Shown here: positions 43,206-52,336 of the stretch, piece by piece
How positions within the stretch are numbered: the first letter of the stretch is position 1
How the letters are laid out: each line of letters starts with the position of its first letter
Origin: Belliella calami
GTDB lineage: Bacteria; Bacteroidota; Bacteroidia; Cytophagales; Cyclobacteriaceae
Assembly (NCBI RefSeq): GCF_022549695.1
Contig: NZ_JAKZGS010000016.1
Location: 1-64,000 of the forward strand
Reading direction: 5' to 3'
Length of the DNA stretch: 64,000 bases
Position numbers and translations under genes: made by a program
Notes under the pieces: generated by a model
What the model was told of the DNA's origin: nothing
The model's input: the letters and a program-made list of their open reading frames with translations, nothing else
Database searches by the model: none

Positions 43206-44621
43206 TTGAATTTCAATAGTTTTAATTTTGAGGCGTCATTACAAGAAGGACTTGACGCCATGGGTTTTGAAAAGCCAACACCCGTACAAGAAATGGCAAT
43301 CCCAATTATTTTAGAGGGAAAAGATATCATCGCTTGTGCACAAACAGGTACAGGGAAGACAGCAGCATTTATCCTACCAGTCTTGAATAAAATCGCAAAA
43401 TTGGGAGATAGCAAGCTTAATACTTTGGTGTTGGCACCTACTCGCGAACTTGCGATACAGATTGATCAGCAGATTCAGGGTTTTGCATACTTTTTGGGAA
43501 TCAGTTCGATTTCGATCTATGGAGGAGGAGATGGCTTGGTCTGGGAACAGCAGAAGCGGGCTTTGGAACAAGGTGCTGAAATAGTCGTGGCTACACCCGG
43601 TAGACTGATCGCTTTGTTGGCAGGTGGAAAAATCAACCTCGATAGTTTGAAGCATTTGATCTTGGATGAAGCTGACAGAATGCTCGACATGGGTTTTTCA
43701 GATGACTTGCTCACCATTGTGAATTATCTCCCAAAGGATAGGCAGACAATTTTGTTTTCTGCCACAATGCCTCCTAAAATCAGACAGTTTTCCAAAAAGC
43801 TTCTGAATAATCCTGAAGAAGTAAGTTTGTCTTTGGGCAAAACTGCAGAAGGTGTTACACAAGCAGCATATCTAGCATATGATACGCAAAAAGAAGATTT
43901 GGTAAAACATATCCTAAGGCAGAAAGAGTACGAGGCTGTGATCATTTTTGCATCTACAAAGGACAAAGTAAAAAGCCTTTTCAAAGTATTGAAAAAAGAT
44001 TTTGAAGTAGAAGCTTTTCATTCTGACTTAGAGCAAGTTGAGCGTGAACAGATCATGTCAAGATTTAAGAATAGGGCATTGAGGGTTTTGGTTGGAACCG
44101 ATATTATTTCCAGAGGAATCGATGTGGTGGGAATCGAGTTGGTAATCAACTTTGATACGCCAAATGATCCAGAAGATTATGTCCACAGAGTTGGTAGAAC
44201 AGCAAGAGCCGATAGCAAAGGAGAAGCGATCACTTTTGTCAATGAAAAAGACAAATTCAAATTCAGTAGGATAGAAGGCCTAATTGGAATGGAAATAGAA
44301 AAACTTCCTTTGCCAGAAGGTTTTGAATCAGGTCCAAGCTATTCATCTTCAGCGAGCGCCAAGCCGAAAAGTGATTTTAAGAAAGGTAAAAAGCCTGCAA
44401 GTCATGGAAACAAATCTTCCAATCATCCAAAATCTGATCATAAACCACATAGAAAACCGAGGGAAAATACAGCTCAACCACATGTAGTCAAAGATCAGGA
44501 GAACCCAGAAACACAAGGTGGCTTCAAGCCAAGGCAGAACCCTAAAGTGGAAAAAAGTCCTGAGTTTGATCAGAAACCGAAAGAATCAAAGTTCGGCTCT
44601 AGAAAAAATGTGGTTGATTAA
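43206..44621 (+). CDS. DEAD-box RNA helicase (RhlE-like)
   Basis: This 471-residue helicase has the Q motif (FEKPTPVQEMAIP), motif I AQTGTGKTAA, PTRELA, TPGRLI, DEAD as LDEADRMLDMGF, SAT as FSATMPPKI, and HRVGRTARAD in the second RecA domain. The last 100 residues are basic and low-complexity (KSDFKKGKKPASHGNKSSNH) and should bind RNA. The best start is TTG at 43206 (NFNSFNFEASLQ); no ATG comes before base 43260, inside the Q-motif region. It unwinds RNA, probably in ribosome assembly or cold adaptation. Confidence 0.94.
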   Translation: MNFNSFNFEASLQEGLDAMGFEKPTPVQEMAIPIILEGKDIIACAQTGTGKTAAFILPVLNKIAKLGDSKLNTLVLAPTRELAIQIDQQIQGFAYFLGISSISIYGGGDGLVWEQQKRALEQGAEIVVATPGRLIALLAGGKINLDSLKHLILDEADRMLDMGFSDDLLTIVNYLPKDRQTILFSATMPPKIRQFSKKLLNNPEEVSLSLGKTAEGVTQAAYLAYDTQKEDLVKHILRQKEYEAVIIFASTKDKVKSLFKVLKKDFEVEAFHSDLEQVEREQIMSRFKNRALRVLVGTDIISRGIDVVGIELVINFDTPNDPEDYVHRVGRTARADSKGEAITFVNEKDKFKFSRIEGLIGMEIEKLPLPEGFESGPSYSSSASAKPKSDFKKGKKPASHGNKSSNHPKSDHKPHRKPRENTAQPHVVKDQENPETQGGFKPRQNPKVEKSPEFDQKPKESKFGSRKNVVD

Positions 44622-44646
44622 ATCCACATTTAATTGATATAAATTT

Positions 44647-44687
44647 GTCCTTTAAGTCACTTCTTGAATACTTGAAGGACATTTTTT
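44647..44687 (+). terminator. Intrinsic terminator of the DEAD-box gene
   Basis: GTCCTTTAAGT (44647-44657) pairs with ACTTGAAGGAC (44670-44680) with one mismatch. It is followed by TTTTTT (44682-44687), 26 nt past the helicase stop. Confidence 0.78.
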
Positions 44688-44725
44688 GTATCAATTGATG
44701 ATTTTTCCTTGGAAATTTAATTTAG

Positions 44726-45409
44726 TTATGACTTCAATTTATCTGCTAGAGCATCATAAAAACTACTGCTAACTGGAGCTGTTTTGTTTTCAAGTGTAAC
44801 TTGATGTTTTTCTATTTTTTGAATCTTTTGAGTATTGATCACGAACGATCTATGGGTTTTGACAAAGTGGGAGGGAAGAAGCTTTTCTGTTTCTGCCAAA
44901 GTCATTCTGCTGAGAATTTTTTCTTTGGCAAGGTGGAAATTAACATAATTGCCATTTGCTTCGCAAAAAAGAAGCTCTTCAAAACTGATTTTCACTTGTT
45001 CGTAACCTGTTTTTATAAAAATAAAGCTATTTGACTGGTTCTGCCCATTTTTAAGTTCGAAGAGTTCTTGGGCTTTCTGACAAGATTTCAAAAATCGACT
45101 TAGGTTGAAAGGTTTTAATAGATAATCTATAGCATCCAGTTCAAAACTTTTGACAGCATGCTCAGAATATGCGGTTGTAAATACCACCATACTGTCTTTG
45201 GGAATCAACGTGGCCAATTCCAAACCAGAAATATCAGGCATCTTGATATCCAAAAAGATCAAATTTACTTGATTGGTTTTAAGGTATTCTAGAGCTTTGA
45301 TGGCATCTGTAAATGTTTCTTTAAGCACAACAAACGGAACCTTGGAAGCGTGGTTTTTCACGACTTCCAAAGCCATTGGTTCGTCGTCTATAGCGATAGC
45401 TGTTAGCAT
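44726..45409 (-). CDS. LytTR family response regulator
   Basis: This 227-residue regulator has a receiver domain (1-115) with Asp9/Asp8-type acidic pair in AIDDEP, phosphoryl acceptor Asp54 in LIFLDIKMPD, and Lys in YLLKPF. A LytTR DNA-binding domain follows (about 130-227, FCEANGNYVNFHLA, FVKTHRSFVINTQKI). It is the partner of the LytS-type kinase at 45959-47365, although 549 bp of repeat-rich sequence lies between them. It binds direct repeats as a dimer by family knowledge; no such site was searched with confidence. Confidence 0.94.
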   Translation of the reverse strand: MLTAIAIDDEPMALEVVKNHASKVPFVVLKETFTDAIKALEYLKTNQVNLIFLDIKMPDISGLELATLIPKDSMVVFTTAYSEHAVKSFELDAIDYLLKPFNLSRFLKSCQKAQELFELKNGQNQSNSFIFIKTGYEQVKISFEELLFCEANGNYVNFHLAKEKILSRMTLAETEKLLPSHFVKTHRSFVINTQKIQKIEKHQVTLENKTAPVSSSFYDALADKLKS

Positions 45410-45958
45410 TCAATTTTTGATTTTAGAAGGTAGATTTTAGATTTAGTTGGAAACAATTTTCAAAGGTGGATTGGAAGATTGAGGGGGAATGGTTGGAATG
45501 TTTTAAAGTTGGAAAGTTTAAAGGTTTTGAGAGCTTGGAAGAACTTATCCGCCGTGGTGGATTGGAAGATTATAAGAATTTGTCCGTTGTGTTGGATTGG
45601 AATATTGGTATCTGATAGGTCTTTCTAGTTTTTTAATTGTGTTCCTTTAATCCTTGTCTAGTCCTGAAAATAGTTGACATTTTTTCTTACAAATAGTAGA
45701 GTTCAACCCGCTTCGGGGTTGTTGCTCTTAAACATCCTCGTTATTCACCGCATTTCATACGGGGATATTTAAGGTTTAACCCCTTTCGGGGTTGTGTTTT
45801 CTGAATCCACATTAATCCTCAGATTGCGACCCAGAGTTACTTAAAGTTTACCCCCCGTACCGATAGCTATTGGTAGGGGACAGGCACTTCTTGGTTTCAT
45901 CTTGTTATACATCTTACTTGTCTCATGTCTCACATCTCATATCTCATTTTTCTCGCTT
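45410..45958. repeat. Repeat-rich spacer between kinase and regulator
   Basis: No ORF is seen. Contents: direct copies of GGTGGATTGGAAGATT at 45465-45480 and 45556-45571, with a degenerate third near 45590; small REP-like hairpins CAACCC-N6-GGGTTG at 45704-45721 and AACCCC-N4-GGGGTT at 45778-45793, with CCG-N9-CGG at 45748-45762 between them; a degenerate palindrome TACCGATAGCTATTGGTA at 45858-45875 flanked by C and G runs; and four 7-bp units (TGTCTCA, TGTCTCA, CATCTCA, TATCTCA) at 45919-45946. The hairpin cluster resembles REP elements of IS200-like transposases. Confidence 0.65.
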
Positions 45959-47365
45959 CTAAAGCTTAATACTCAAATGTACAAAATACTCAAGATCATT
46001 TTCTCTTACTATCAAATCGTGCTTTTCTGGATAGAGGATTTTAAGTCTTTGTTTGACATTTTCTAAGCCTATTCCGGATGATTTCCGCTCAGGATCCTCT
46101 TCGTTGCTGCGATGTATGCTGTTATTGACATCCAAATGTACTGATCCATCTAGGCAACGTAAACTTATTTTGATCCATGATTTTTTCTGAAAACTGATAC
46201 CATGTTTGAAGGCATTCTCTACAAATGGAATTAATAACATGGGTGCAATTTGGCCAGGACAATTTTCCTCGTTGTGGCTAAAGACAATTTCTACATTTTC
46301 TTGGTCTTTGAGTCTTAGGTTTTGAAGATCTACATAATTTACCAAGTATTCCTTTTCCCTCATTACAGGAATTTGGTCTTGATTGTTTTCATGAAGCATG
46401 AAGCGCATCATGTCGCCAAGCTTTTGGATTCCTTCTGCAGTATTTTCAGCATTTTCATGCAATGCATTTCCGTAAAGTGTGTTCAATGCATTGAATAGAA
46501 AATGTGGGTTGATCTGGGAACGAAGAAAGGAGAGGTCTGCTGTACTGCGATCTACTTTTGTACTGAGTGTATTTATTTGACTAAGAAAGCTATCGTATTT
46601 TTTGAAGAAAATATTAGAAATTGGAAATAAAATAACCATAATACAAAATATAATCATTATCCCAGGAACTAGAAACTCACTATCACCTTTTGCAATGGAA
46701 AAGAATATAAAAAATCCAGCAATAATAATAATTAGAAATACGTAGAATGCTGTAGCTTCACCTTTTCTACCTTGTTTTTTCAAATCATAAATCAGGAAGT
46801 AATTGTAAAGTATAAGCCCAAGAATACATGGTACAATGACAACAAACAAAATGGCTATGGCTTCGCCAGCTATTCCTTGAAACTGAAGGAGGAATATGAC
46901 CACAAATATATATATCAAAACAAAGCGAAGGATATTGTAAGGTTTGAAATCTTTGCTTTTATCAGTCAATAAGATTTGATTTAGAATGTAAATAATGGCT
47001 CCATATCCTGCATAGATAGCAATGGAATTGAAGTAAAATGGCATCAAAAAGTCGGAACTAAAATTAGCACCTACTGAAAATGCACCTATGGAAATAAAAG
47101 ATCCAAAAAAGGTTAAAATTGAATAAATGATTAATTTAGATTTTTTTCCATCTTCTAGGAAATTTGGGAATATCTTCATGTGGAAAAAGTAGAAGGATGC
47201 CAAAAATATCAGAGGAATAAAAATTTTGGCAAAATATATCATACTTTGATTGTAATTCAGATTGAATGTGTGTGTTGAAACCACATTGGAAAGGATGATA
47301 CTCACAAAAAGGAAGGTAACTACCCACCACTCGATTTGTCTAAATGGTAAAACTCTGTCTTTCAT
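45959..47365 (-). CDS. LytS-type sensor histidine kinase (multi-TM)
   Basis: This 468-residue kinase has about eight transmembrane helices (about 12-250), a short coiled coil (LSQINTLSTKVDRSTADL), then the His_kinase domain with His288 in SQINPHFLFNALNTLYG and the HATPase part (LLIPFVENAFKHGIS, SSGIGLENVKQRLKILYP). It phosphorylates the LytTR regulator downstream. Its ATG overlaps the stop of the 55-residue ORF (ATGA), so its expression is coupled to that peptide. No periplasmic ligand domain is evident; the signal is probably membrane-embedded. Confidence 0.93.
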   Translation of the reverse strand: MKDRVLPFRQIEWWVVTFLFVSIILSNVVSTHTFNLNYNQSMIYFAKIFIPLIFLASFYFFHMKIFPNFLEDGKKSKLIIYSILTFFGSFISIGAFSVGANFSSDFLMPFYFNSIAIYAGYGAIIYILNQILLTDKSKDFKPYNILRFVLIYIFVVIFLLQFQGIAGEAIAILFVVIVPCILGLILYNYFLIYDLKKQGRKGEATAFYVFLIIIIAGFFIFFSIAKGDSEFLVPGIMIIFCIMVILFPISNIFFKKYDSFLSQINTLSTKVDRSTADLSFLRSQINPHFLFNALNTLYGNALHENAENTAEGIQKLGDMMRFMLHENNQDQIPVMREKEYLVNYVDLQNLRLKDQENVEIVFSHNEENCPGQIAPMLLIPFVENAFKHGISFQKKSWIKISLRCLDGSVHLDVNNSIHRSNEEDPERKSSGIGLENVKQRLKILYPEKHDLIVRENDLEYFVHLSIKL

Positions 47366-47529
47366 AATTTATTGAATATAGTGTCTGTTGATTGAATTGA
47401 AGTAGAATCTATGGTAATATTTTCCAATTTGTTTTTTTCAATTTCACTTTCCTTTTTTGCAAAAAGGATGAAATTGTAAAGCAATCCTGTAAATATCAAG
47501 AAGTAGTAGATTCGTTTATTCTTTTTCAT
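47362..47529 (-). CDS. Small membrane peptide coupled to the LytS-type kinase (55 aa)
   Basis: This ORF encodes 55 residues: a basic start MKKNKR, a hydrophobic helix at about 7-24 (IYYFLIFTGLLYNFILFA) and a polar tail rich in Glu, Asn, Ser and Thr ending TIFNKL. Its TGA overlaps the kinase ATG as ATGA, a classic coupling arrangement. It may be a membrane modulator of the kinase, a leader peptide, or an exported peptide. No family was recognised. Only the sequence and coupling are direct observations. Confidence 0.6.
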   Translation of the reverse strand: MKKNKRIYYFLIFTGLLYNFILFAKKESEIEKNKLENITIDSTSIQSTDTIFNKL

Positions 47530-47955
47530 TGCTCAAAAATTAGTATGACACAAGAATAAGAGAACTCTTAAAATCTGGCAAAAAAATGTGATGAAGTAGG
47601 GGGATTTAGGGATGGATTTGATGATATGTTAATTGATTTTGCTTTCTACAAAATTTTTGAAAATGATAAAATCATTTTGATTAACCATTGCAGATTTTGG
47701 AATCCATATATTCCTCTCGGATTTATTTGTAATCAGGTTTCTTTATTTGAATAAATCTCAATTACTTTCAAATTGACAATTAGAAATTTATTAATAAATT
47801 ATTTTCACAAAACCCTTATCCCTAAAAGTTTAAAAAAGAACTTGTTCGACTTACCAAATTTAAACCTTAAAACTTCTTTGTTTTACAATCTTAAAGCCTT
47901 AGTTTGGTGAGCAGGATAAGTTCATTCAATATTAAAATTTTCTAATCTTCAATCC
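47530..47955. other. Intergenic region, nothing recognised
   Basis: 426 bp, AT-rich, between the kinase operon start and the end of the dienelactone hydrolase gene. No ORF, hairpin with U-tract or clear -7/-33 pair was found. It should hold the promoter of the small peptide and kinase. Confidence 0.45.
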
Positions 47956-48843
47956 CTAAACCAGCTTTTCCCTAAAAAACTTCACTGTTCTTTCCCATGC
48001 TAATTTTGCACCTGCTTCGTCATATCTTGGCGTAGAATGATTATGGAATCCATGATTAAGATCTTTGTAAAAATGTACTTCATAAGATTTGCCATGCTTA
48101 TCCAATGCTTCTTTGTAAGCTTCCCATCCAGCATTTACCCTTGTATCCAATTCTGCAAAATGTAATTGTAGAGGAGCATTGATCGAAGGTACATCTTCTT
48201 CACTGGCTTGACCTCCATAATATGGAACAGCAGCCTTGAGCTCAGGAACACGGACAGCCATCATATTTGAAATCCAACCACCAAAACAAAACCCGACTAC
48301 CCCAATGTTTCCATTGCAATCAGGATGATTTTTTAATGTTTCGAATGCAGCAATAAAATCTTCCAACATTTCATCTCTATTTCTTTTGGCTTGCATAGTC
48401 CTACCTTCATCATCTGTGCCTGGATATCCGCCAAATGGTGTCAAAGCATCAGGAGCTATGGCAATAAACCCATCAAGAGCACACTGATGTGCTACATCTT
48501 CTATATATGGATTAAGTCCTCTATTTTCATGGACGACAACTATGCCAGGGAGTTTGCCAGTCATGCCAGCTGGCTTTGTCAAAAGAGCTTTCATCTCACC
48601 AGCTCCTTTTGGGGAGTCATAATTGATATATTCAGCATCAAATCGTTTATCACCAATCTCAAAACGCTTTGCTTGAACATAATTTGGCATCAAAAAACTC
48701 ATTAAAGCAGACAAAGTTACTCCACCTGCAGTATAAAGAGAAAGTCGTTCCACAAATTGTCTTCTATCTATCTTGCTATGTACATATTCATCATATATGT
48801 CAAATACATCTTGGCTGATATCTTCCTTCTTGATTGGTTTCAT
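47956..48843 (-). CDS. Dienelactone hydrolase family protein with twin-arginine-like leader
   Basis: This 295-residue alpha/beta hydrolase has Cys186 as nucleophile in GFCFGGW, VVHENRGLNPYIEDVA (oxyanion region), and His near the end in LNHGFHN. The N-terminal 60 residues carry DRRQFVERLSLYTAGGVTLSA, a twin-arginine-like signal, although it begins unusually late at residue 27. This architecture matches the YghX-type DLH family. It may hydrolyse lactone or ester bonds outside the cytoplasm. It follows the amidohydrolase gene after 157 nt. Confidence 0.88.
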   Translation of the reverse strand: MKPIKKEDISQDVFDIYDEYVHSKIDRRQFVERLSLYTAGGVTLSALMSFLMPNYVQAKRFEIGDKRFDAEYINYDSPKGAGEMKALLTKPAGMTGKLPGIVVVHENRGLNPYIEDVAHQCALDGFIAIAPDALTPFGGYPGTDDEGRTMQAKRNRDEMLEDFIAAFETLKNHPDCNGNIGVVGFCFGGWISNMMAVRVPELKAAVPYYGGQASEEDVPSINAPLQLHFAELDTRVNAGWEAYKEALDKHGKSYEVHFYKDLNHGFHNHSTPRYDEAGAKLAWERTVKFFREKLV

Positions 48844-49000
48844 CTTTTTGCTTTTATGTTTTTGGTTTCTTTAAAAATTCTAATGCTTTGAACTTACTGA
48901 ATTACAATACATAAATTAGTTAATTTGTTTTGAGAAGTTTCAATAAATATATCAATGGAAAAAAAGCCATTTAAATATGTCCAAATCATCAATTAATGAA

Positions 49001-50416
49001 TTATTCAGATTTGTTTTTCACAACCTTGCCGTCCTTGATGATTACAGAAAACTTATCTTCATACTGGGAAAGAATTCCAATATTCTCAAGTGGATTGCCA
49101 TCTATCAAAATCATATCGGCTAACGCACCTTCTTCAATTAATCCTAATTTTCCGGAGTATGGACTTCTTAATCCCGAAAGCGCTAATAATTGGGCATTGT
49201 CATGGGTTACCATTTTTAAGATTTCATAAGGTGTAAACCATTTTTCCAATTTCACAATGTAGTCATTTTGGGTATCCATCAATGAAGGTTCGAATAGAAA
49301 ATCTGTTCCCCATGCGAGTTTCATTTTTAATTTTTTGGCAAGAGGCCAAATCACTTGTTGACCTTGCAAGACAGGAGCTCGCTTGATGATTCTACTTTCA
49401 TCCATGTCAGGTGTGTTATCTACCAATCTTTGAGTACTAAGCCAGACACCTTTTCTTTTCATCAGTTTCAAGGTTTTTTTATCCAAAAGTTGGCCATGTT
49501 CCACACATTTGACTCCTGCTTTTATAGCTCTTTGCACAGCTCGGTTGGTATATGCATGGACAGTCACATAGGTTCCCCAATCTTCTGCGGCTTCAACAGC
49601 AGCTTTCATTTCATCGAAAGTATATTGAGTCACATCCAAAGGATCGTAAGCTGAAGAAGTACCACCTCCAGCCATAATTTTGATTTGACTGGCTCCATCA
49701 CGCAAATTTTCTCTTACTGCTGTCAATACTTCATCTCTACCGTCAGCAATAAATGTGGCTCCGAGAGCTTCAGCCCGCGAGATTGGTCCAAAAAACCTGC
49801 GTGATTTTTCATGAGGCAATCTCATATCTCCATGGCCAGAAGTCTGACTGATAGTTGCTCCAGAAGGCCATATCCTTGGACCTGATATTTGTCCTTCATC
49901 AATGGCTTTCTTCAGAGGGAAGATTGGCCCACCTGCATCTCGAACTGAGGTGAAGCCACGAAGAAGCATGTTTTCGGATTGAGTGGACACATTTTTGAAA
50001 ATAATATCTTCTCCTAGGTCAGGAGATGCCATTTGAAGCATCGAAAGGGATCCGAAGATCATATGAACGTGTACATCAATCAAACCAGGAATTATCGTCT
50101 TTCCAGTTCCATCTATCAAAATCACATTTTCTCCAACTGTGATAGGGTCTACTGAAATCTTTGTAATCTTATTTCCTTCGATCAATATGTTTCTTTTCAA
50201 AAGTAGATTTTTACTTTTCCCATCAAAAATATCTACATCTTGAAATACTATAGCTTGAGATTTCTCTGATTGAATTGCAAAAGAAATGTTAGAGGCAAAA
50301 AAGGTTAAGAACACGGTAATAATGAACTTTATAAAGTCATTTTTCGTCCAAAAACTAGATTGGCTTTTATTTATCACTGAAAAATATTTTGGTTGGTAAG
50401 TAAATGTTTTTTGCAT
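49001..50416 (-). CDS. Secreted amidohydrolase family metallohydrolase
   Basis: This 471-residue protein has a hydrophobic signal-like stretch at about 29-45 (FIITVFLTFFASNISFA), then an amidohydrolase TIM barrel: metal site HVHMIFG, HGDMRLPHEK and AGGGTSSAYD (Lys in QIKIMAGG, possible carboxylated Lys), HAYTNRA, HGQLLD and Asp in WGTDFLFE, with the beta-sandwich closing EGALADMILIDGNPLENI. Members hydrolyse cyclic amides or Xaa-Pro dipeptides; imidazolonepropionase-like assignment is uncertain. It is upstream of the dienelactone hydrolase in the same direction. Confidence 0.88.
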   Translation of the reverse strand: MQKTFTYQPKYFSVINKSQSSFWTKNDFIKFIITVFLTFFASNISFAIQSEKSQAIVFQDVDIFDGKSKNLLLKRNILIEGNKITKISVDPITVGENVILIDGTGKTIIPGLIDVHVHMIFGSLSMLQMASPDLGEDIIFKNVSTQSENMLLRGFTSVRDAGGPIFPLKKAIDEGQISGPRIWPSGATISQTSGHGDMRLPHEKSRRFFGPISRAEALGATFIADGRDEVLTAVRENLRDGASQIKIMAGGGTSSAYDPLDVTQYTFDEMKAAVEAAEDWGTYVTVHAYTNRAVQRAIKAGVKCVEHGQLLDKKTLKLMKRKGVWLSTQRLVDNTPDMDESRIIKRAPVLQGQQVIWPLAKKLKMKLAWGTDFLFEPSLMDTQNDYIVKLEKWFTPYEILKMVTHDNAQLLALSGLRSPYSGKLGLIEEGALADMILIDGNPLENIGILSQYEDKFSVIIKDGKVVKNKSE

Positions 50417-50442
50417 GTTTAGGGGTGATTTGAAGACAAAGT

Positions 50443-50726
50443 CTAAGTCAATTTTGTAACTATTTTTTCAATTGTATTTAAATTTTGCGTTGTTATATCT
50501 TTTCCAAATAGCTTTTCCAATATTTCCATTCCTTTTGATTTTCAAGCGTTTTTAAATTTTTTTCTTGACTTTCAAAGATTACATTTCCCGAATTTAAGAT
50601 GGTAATGATGCTTGAAAACCCCATTTGGTTTAGTAAAAAACTAAGTTCTTTCATTGGAACCTTATGATGCCCACCGACATTTATTCCTAGAATGAATGCA
50701 ATAAATCTATTTAAGTTTATATTCAT
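50443..50726 (-). pseudogene. DUF1697 gene remnant with frameshift
   Basis: The 77-residue ORF (50493-50726) begins NLNRFIAFILGINVGGHHKVPMKELSFLLNQMGF in outline, the start of DUF1697 proteins (usual length about 180), through SGNVIFESQEKN. After LKTLENQK the frame turns to unrelated residues, while an alternate frame continues as GMEILEKLFGKDITTQNLN to a stop at 50443, in keeping with the family (LEKxFGxxI). So a single-base change broke the frame, and the C-terminal half is missing as well. The remnant is truncated and probably non-functional. Confidence 0.72.
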
Positions 50727-50735
50727 TGAACTAGC

Positions 50736-50917
50736 TTATAACCTATCCAGTTTGCTTTTTCTTTTGATCAAGTTTTTGTAATCCCATTGGATTTCAGCTT
50801 TCATTTTTTCTAAGACATTTGTGTTCCTAATGGCCACATGTTTCTGGCAAAGTCCATAAAGGTGCCTCTTTTATCAGGATCTTGTTCGCTTACTTTTGGT
50901 TTAAATTCCTTTTCCAT
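50736..50917 (-). pseudogene. Small frameshifted ORF upstream of the DUF1697 remnant
   Basis: From ATG at 50917 the frame reads MEKEFKPKVSEQDPDKRG, TFMDFARN, and stops soon after. Inserting one A at the AGAAAC run (about 50848) joins it to KHVAIRNTNVLEKMKAEIQW and DYKNLIKRKSKLDRL, stopping at 50736; the span of 182 nt is one short of a multiple of three. This gives a coherent charged protein of about 60 residues. The family is not recognised. It may be a real pseudogene or a base-calling error in a run of A. Confidence 0.5.
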
Positions 50918-51124
50918 GATATTAAGCTAATCATTTTTTAGGTTTTCGACAATGTATCAAAATATATATATTGGTTTTTAAATGATTCAGCATAATAAAT
51001 GCTTTAAAATCTATACGCTGCTTTCAAGATGTTAGGACTTTAGATATTTAGTATATGGATTTTAAAAAACCTTAACCACCCCTTACACCAATCCACACAA
51101 TGACTTACGCAATAGATAAACTCA

Positions 51125-52336
51125 CTAAAATAAAACTTTATAAATACTCCATGATCCTAAAATCAATGTTATCAGCCAGATTATTCCTCCAACAATGTTT
51201 AGAAACATCGAATTGACATGATTTTTCATGACAGACTTTTTATTTACTATCCATAGGATGTAGGCACTTAGCAGTGGAAGCAATATTCCATTAGCGACTT
51301 GTGCCCAAGTGATCAACTGAACAGGTTTGATTCCTAACGATGAGAAAATTAACCCTAATCCCAAAATGAAAATAATGCTAAGTCTCATTGGTTTACTTTT
51401 GATATCCATAGACCATCCAAAACAGCCGGAGACTACCAAAGCGCCAGCTAAAGGTGCTGTAATTGCCGAAGTGACGCCTGCAGCAAACAACCCAAATGCC
51501 ATGAAATACTTTGCGAAAACACCAAGTAATCCTTCTAATCCGACCGCCAAATCAGCAGCTGAATTCACATCTATAGCATTGCCCATAGCAGCAGTAACCA
51601 CGATAGCCATTGAAACGATGCCTCCTAAAACAACGGAAATAATGGTATCAAATCGAATATACTTTAGATCAGATAATGTATTCCATTTTTGACTAACCAA
51701 AGATGAGTGAAGGAAAAGGTTGTAGGGAACAACAGTTGTCCCGATTAATGCTACTATTGTAATTATATTTTCAGTACTTATTTTTGGCACGAAGCCAGCC
51801 ATTAAATCACTCCAATTTGGACCAAGGACAATTGCATTTGTGATAAATGCAAGACTCATCAATATGACCAACACTGTCAAATACTTGCTGATTGTTTTGA
51901 AACTTCCCAGCATCAAAAGTAATAAAGCTATCGCACCAATGACGAGGTTAAGCAACTTCATCTTAAATTGACCAATATTCAAATCAGGCAATAACACAAT
52001 CAATTCAGCACCCATAGCACCTCCAGAGATGTTTCCAGCTTCATAGGCAGCATTTCCAATTACTACTGCAAGCATCACTAGGGAAATCGAAAAATATCTG
52101 ACAACCCCAATATGGATTGTGTCAGAAATTACTGATGCGAGGCCTTTTTGGGCTAATAGGCCTATTCTAGCAGCCATTTCTTGCAATACAATCGTAGCGA
52201 CAATCGATAGCCCCAATGCCCATAATAAGTCAAAGCCAAAGTTGACTCCTGCGAGTGTACAAACAGTCACTGTACCTGGACCAATAAAGGCAGCAGCGAC
52301 CAAGGGCCCAGGTCCTATATATTTTTTCCAACTCAT
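51125..52336 (-). CDS. NRAMP-family transporter lacking the DPGN motif
   Basis: This 403-residue protein has about eleven transmembrane helices. The helix 1 signature, DPGN in metal transporters, reads GPGT here (residues 19-22 in FIGPGTVTVCTLAG), so the metal-ligating Asp is missing; helix 6, usually MPH, reads VVPYNLFLHSS (near residue 200), losing the Met. Transport of a different ion or solute is likely. The ATG at 52336 overlaps the DUF2891 stop as ATGA, so the two are translated together; a longer start at 52381 would add a Cys-rich 15-residue leader inside the DUF2891 gene. The substrate is unknown. Confidence 0.87.
   Translation of the reverse strand: MSWKKYIGPGPLVAAAFIGPGTVTVCTLAGVNFGFDLLWALGLSIVATIVLQEMAARIGLLAQKGLASVISDTIHIGVVRYFSISLVMLAVVIGNAAYEAGNISGGAMGAELIVLLPDLNIGQFKMKLLNLVIGAIALLLLMLGSFKTISKYLTVLVILMSLAFITNAIVLGPNWSDLMAGFVPKISTENIITIVALIGTTVVPYNLFLHSSLVSQKWNTLSDLKYIRFDTIISVVLGGIVSMAIVVTAAMGNAIDVNSAADLAVGLEGLLGVFAKYFMAFGLFAAGVTSAITAPLAGALVVSGCFGWSMDIKSKPMRLSIIFILGLGLIFSSLGIKPVQLITWAQVANGILLPLLSAYILWIVNKKSVMKNHVNSMFLNIVGGIIWLITLILGSWSIYKVLF

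Noticed and set aside
45919-45946. Phase-variation tract
   Set aside because: The four 7-bp units lie 13 bp beyond the kinase stop codon, outside any coding frame or recognised promoter, so no switching role can be supported.
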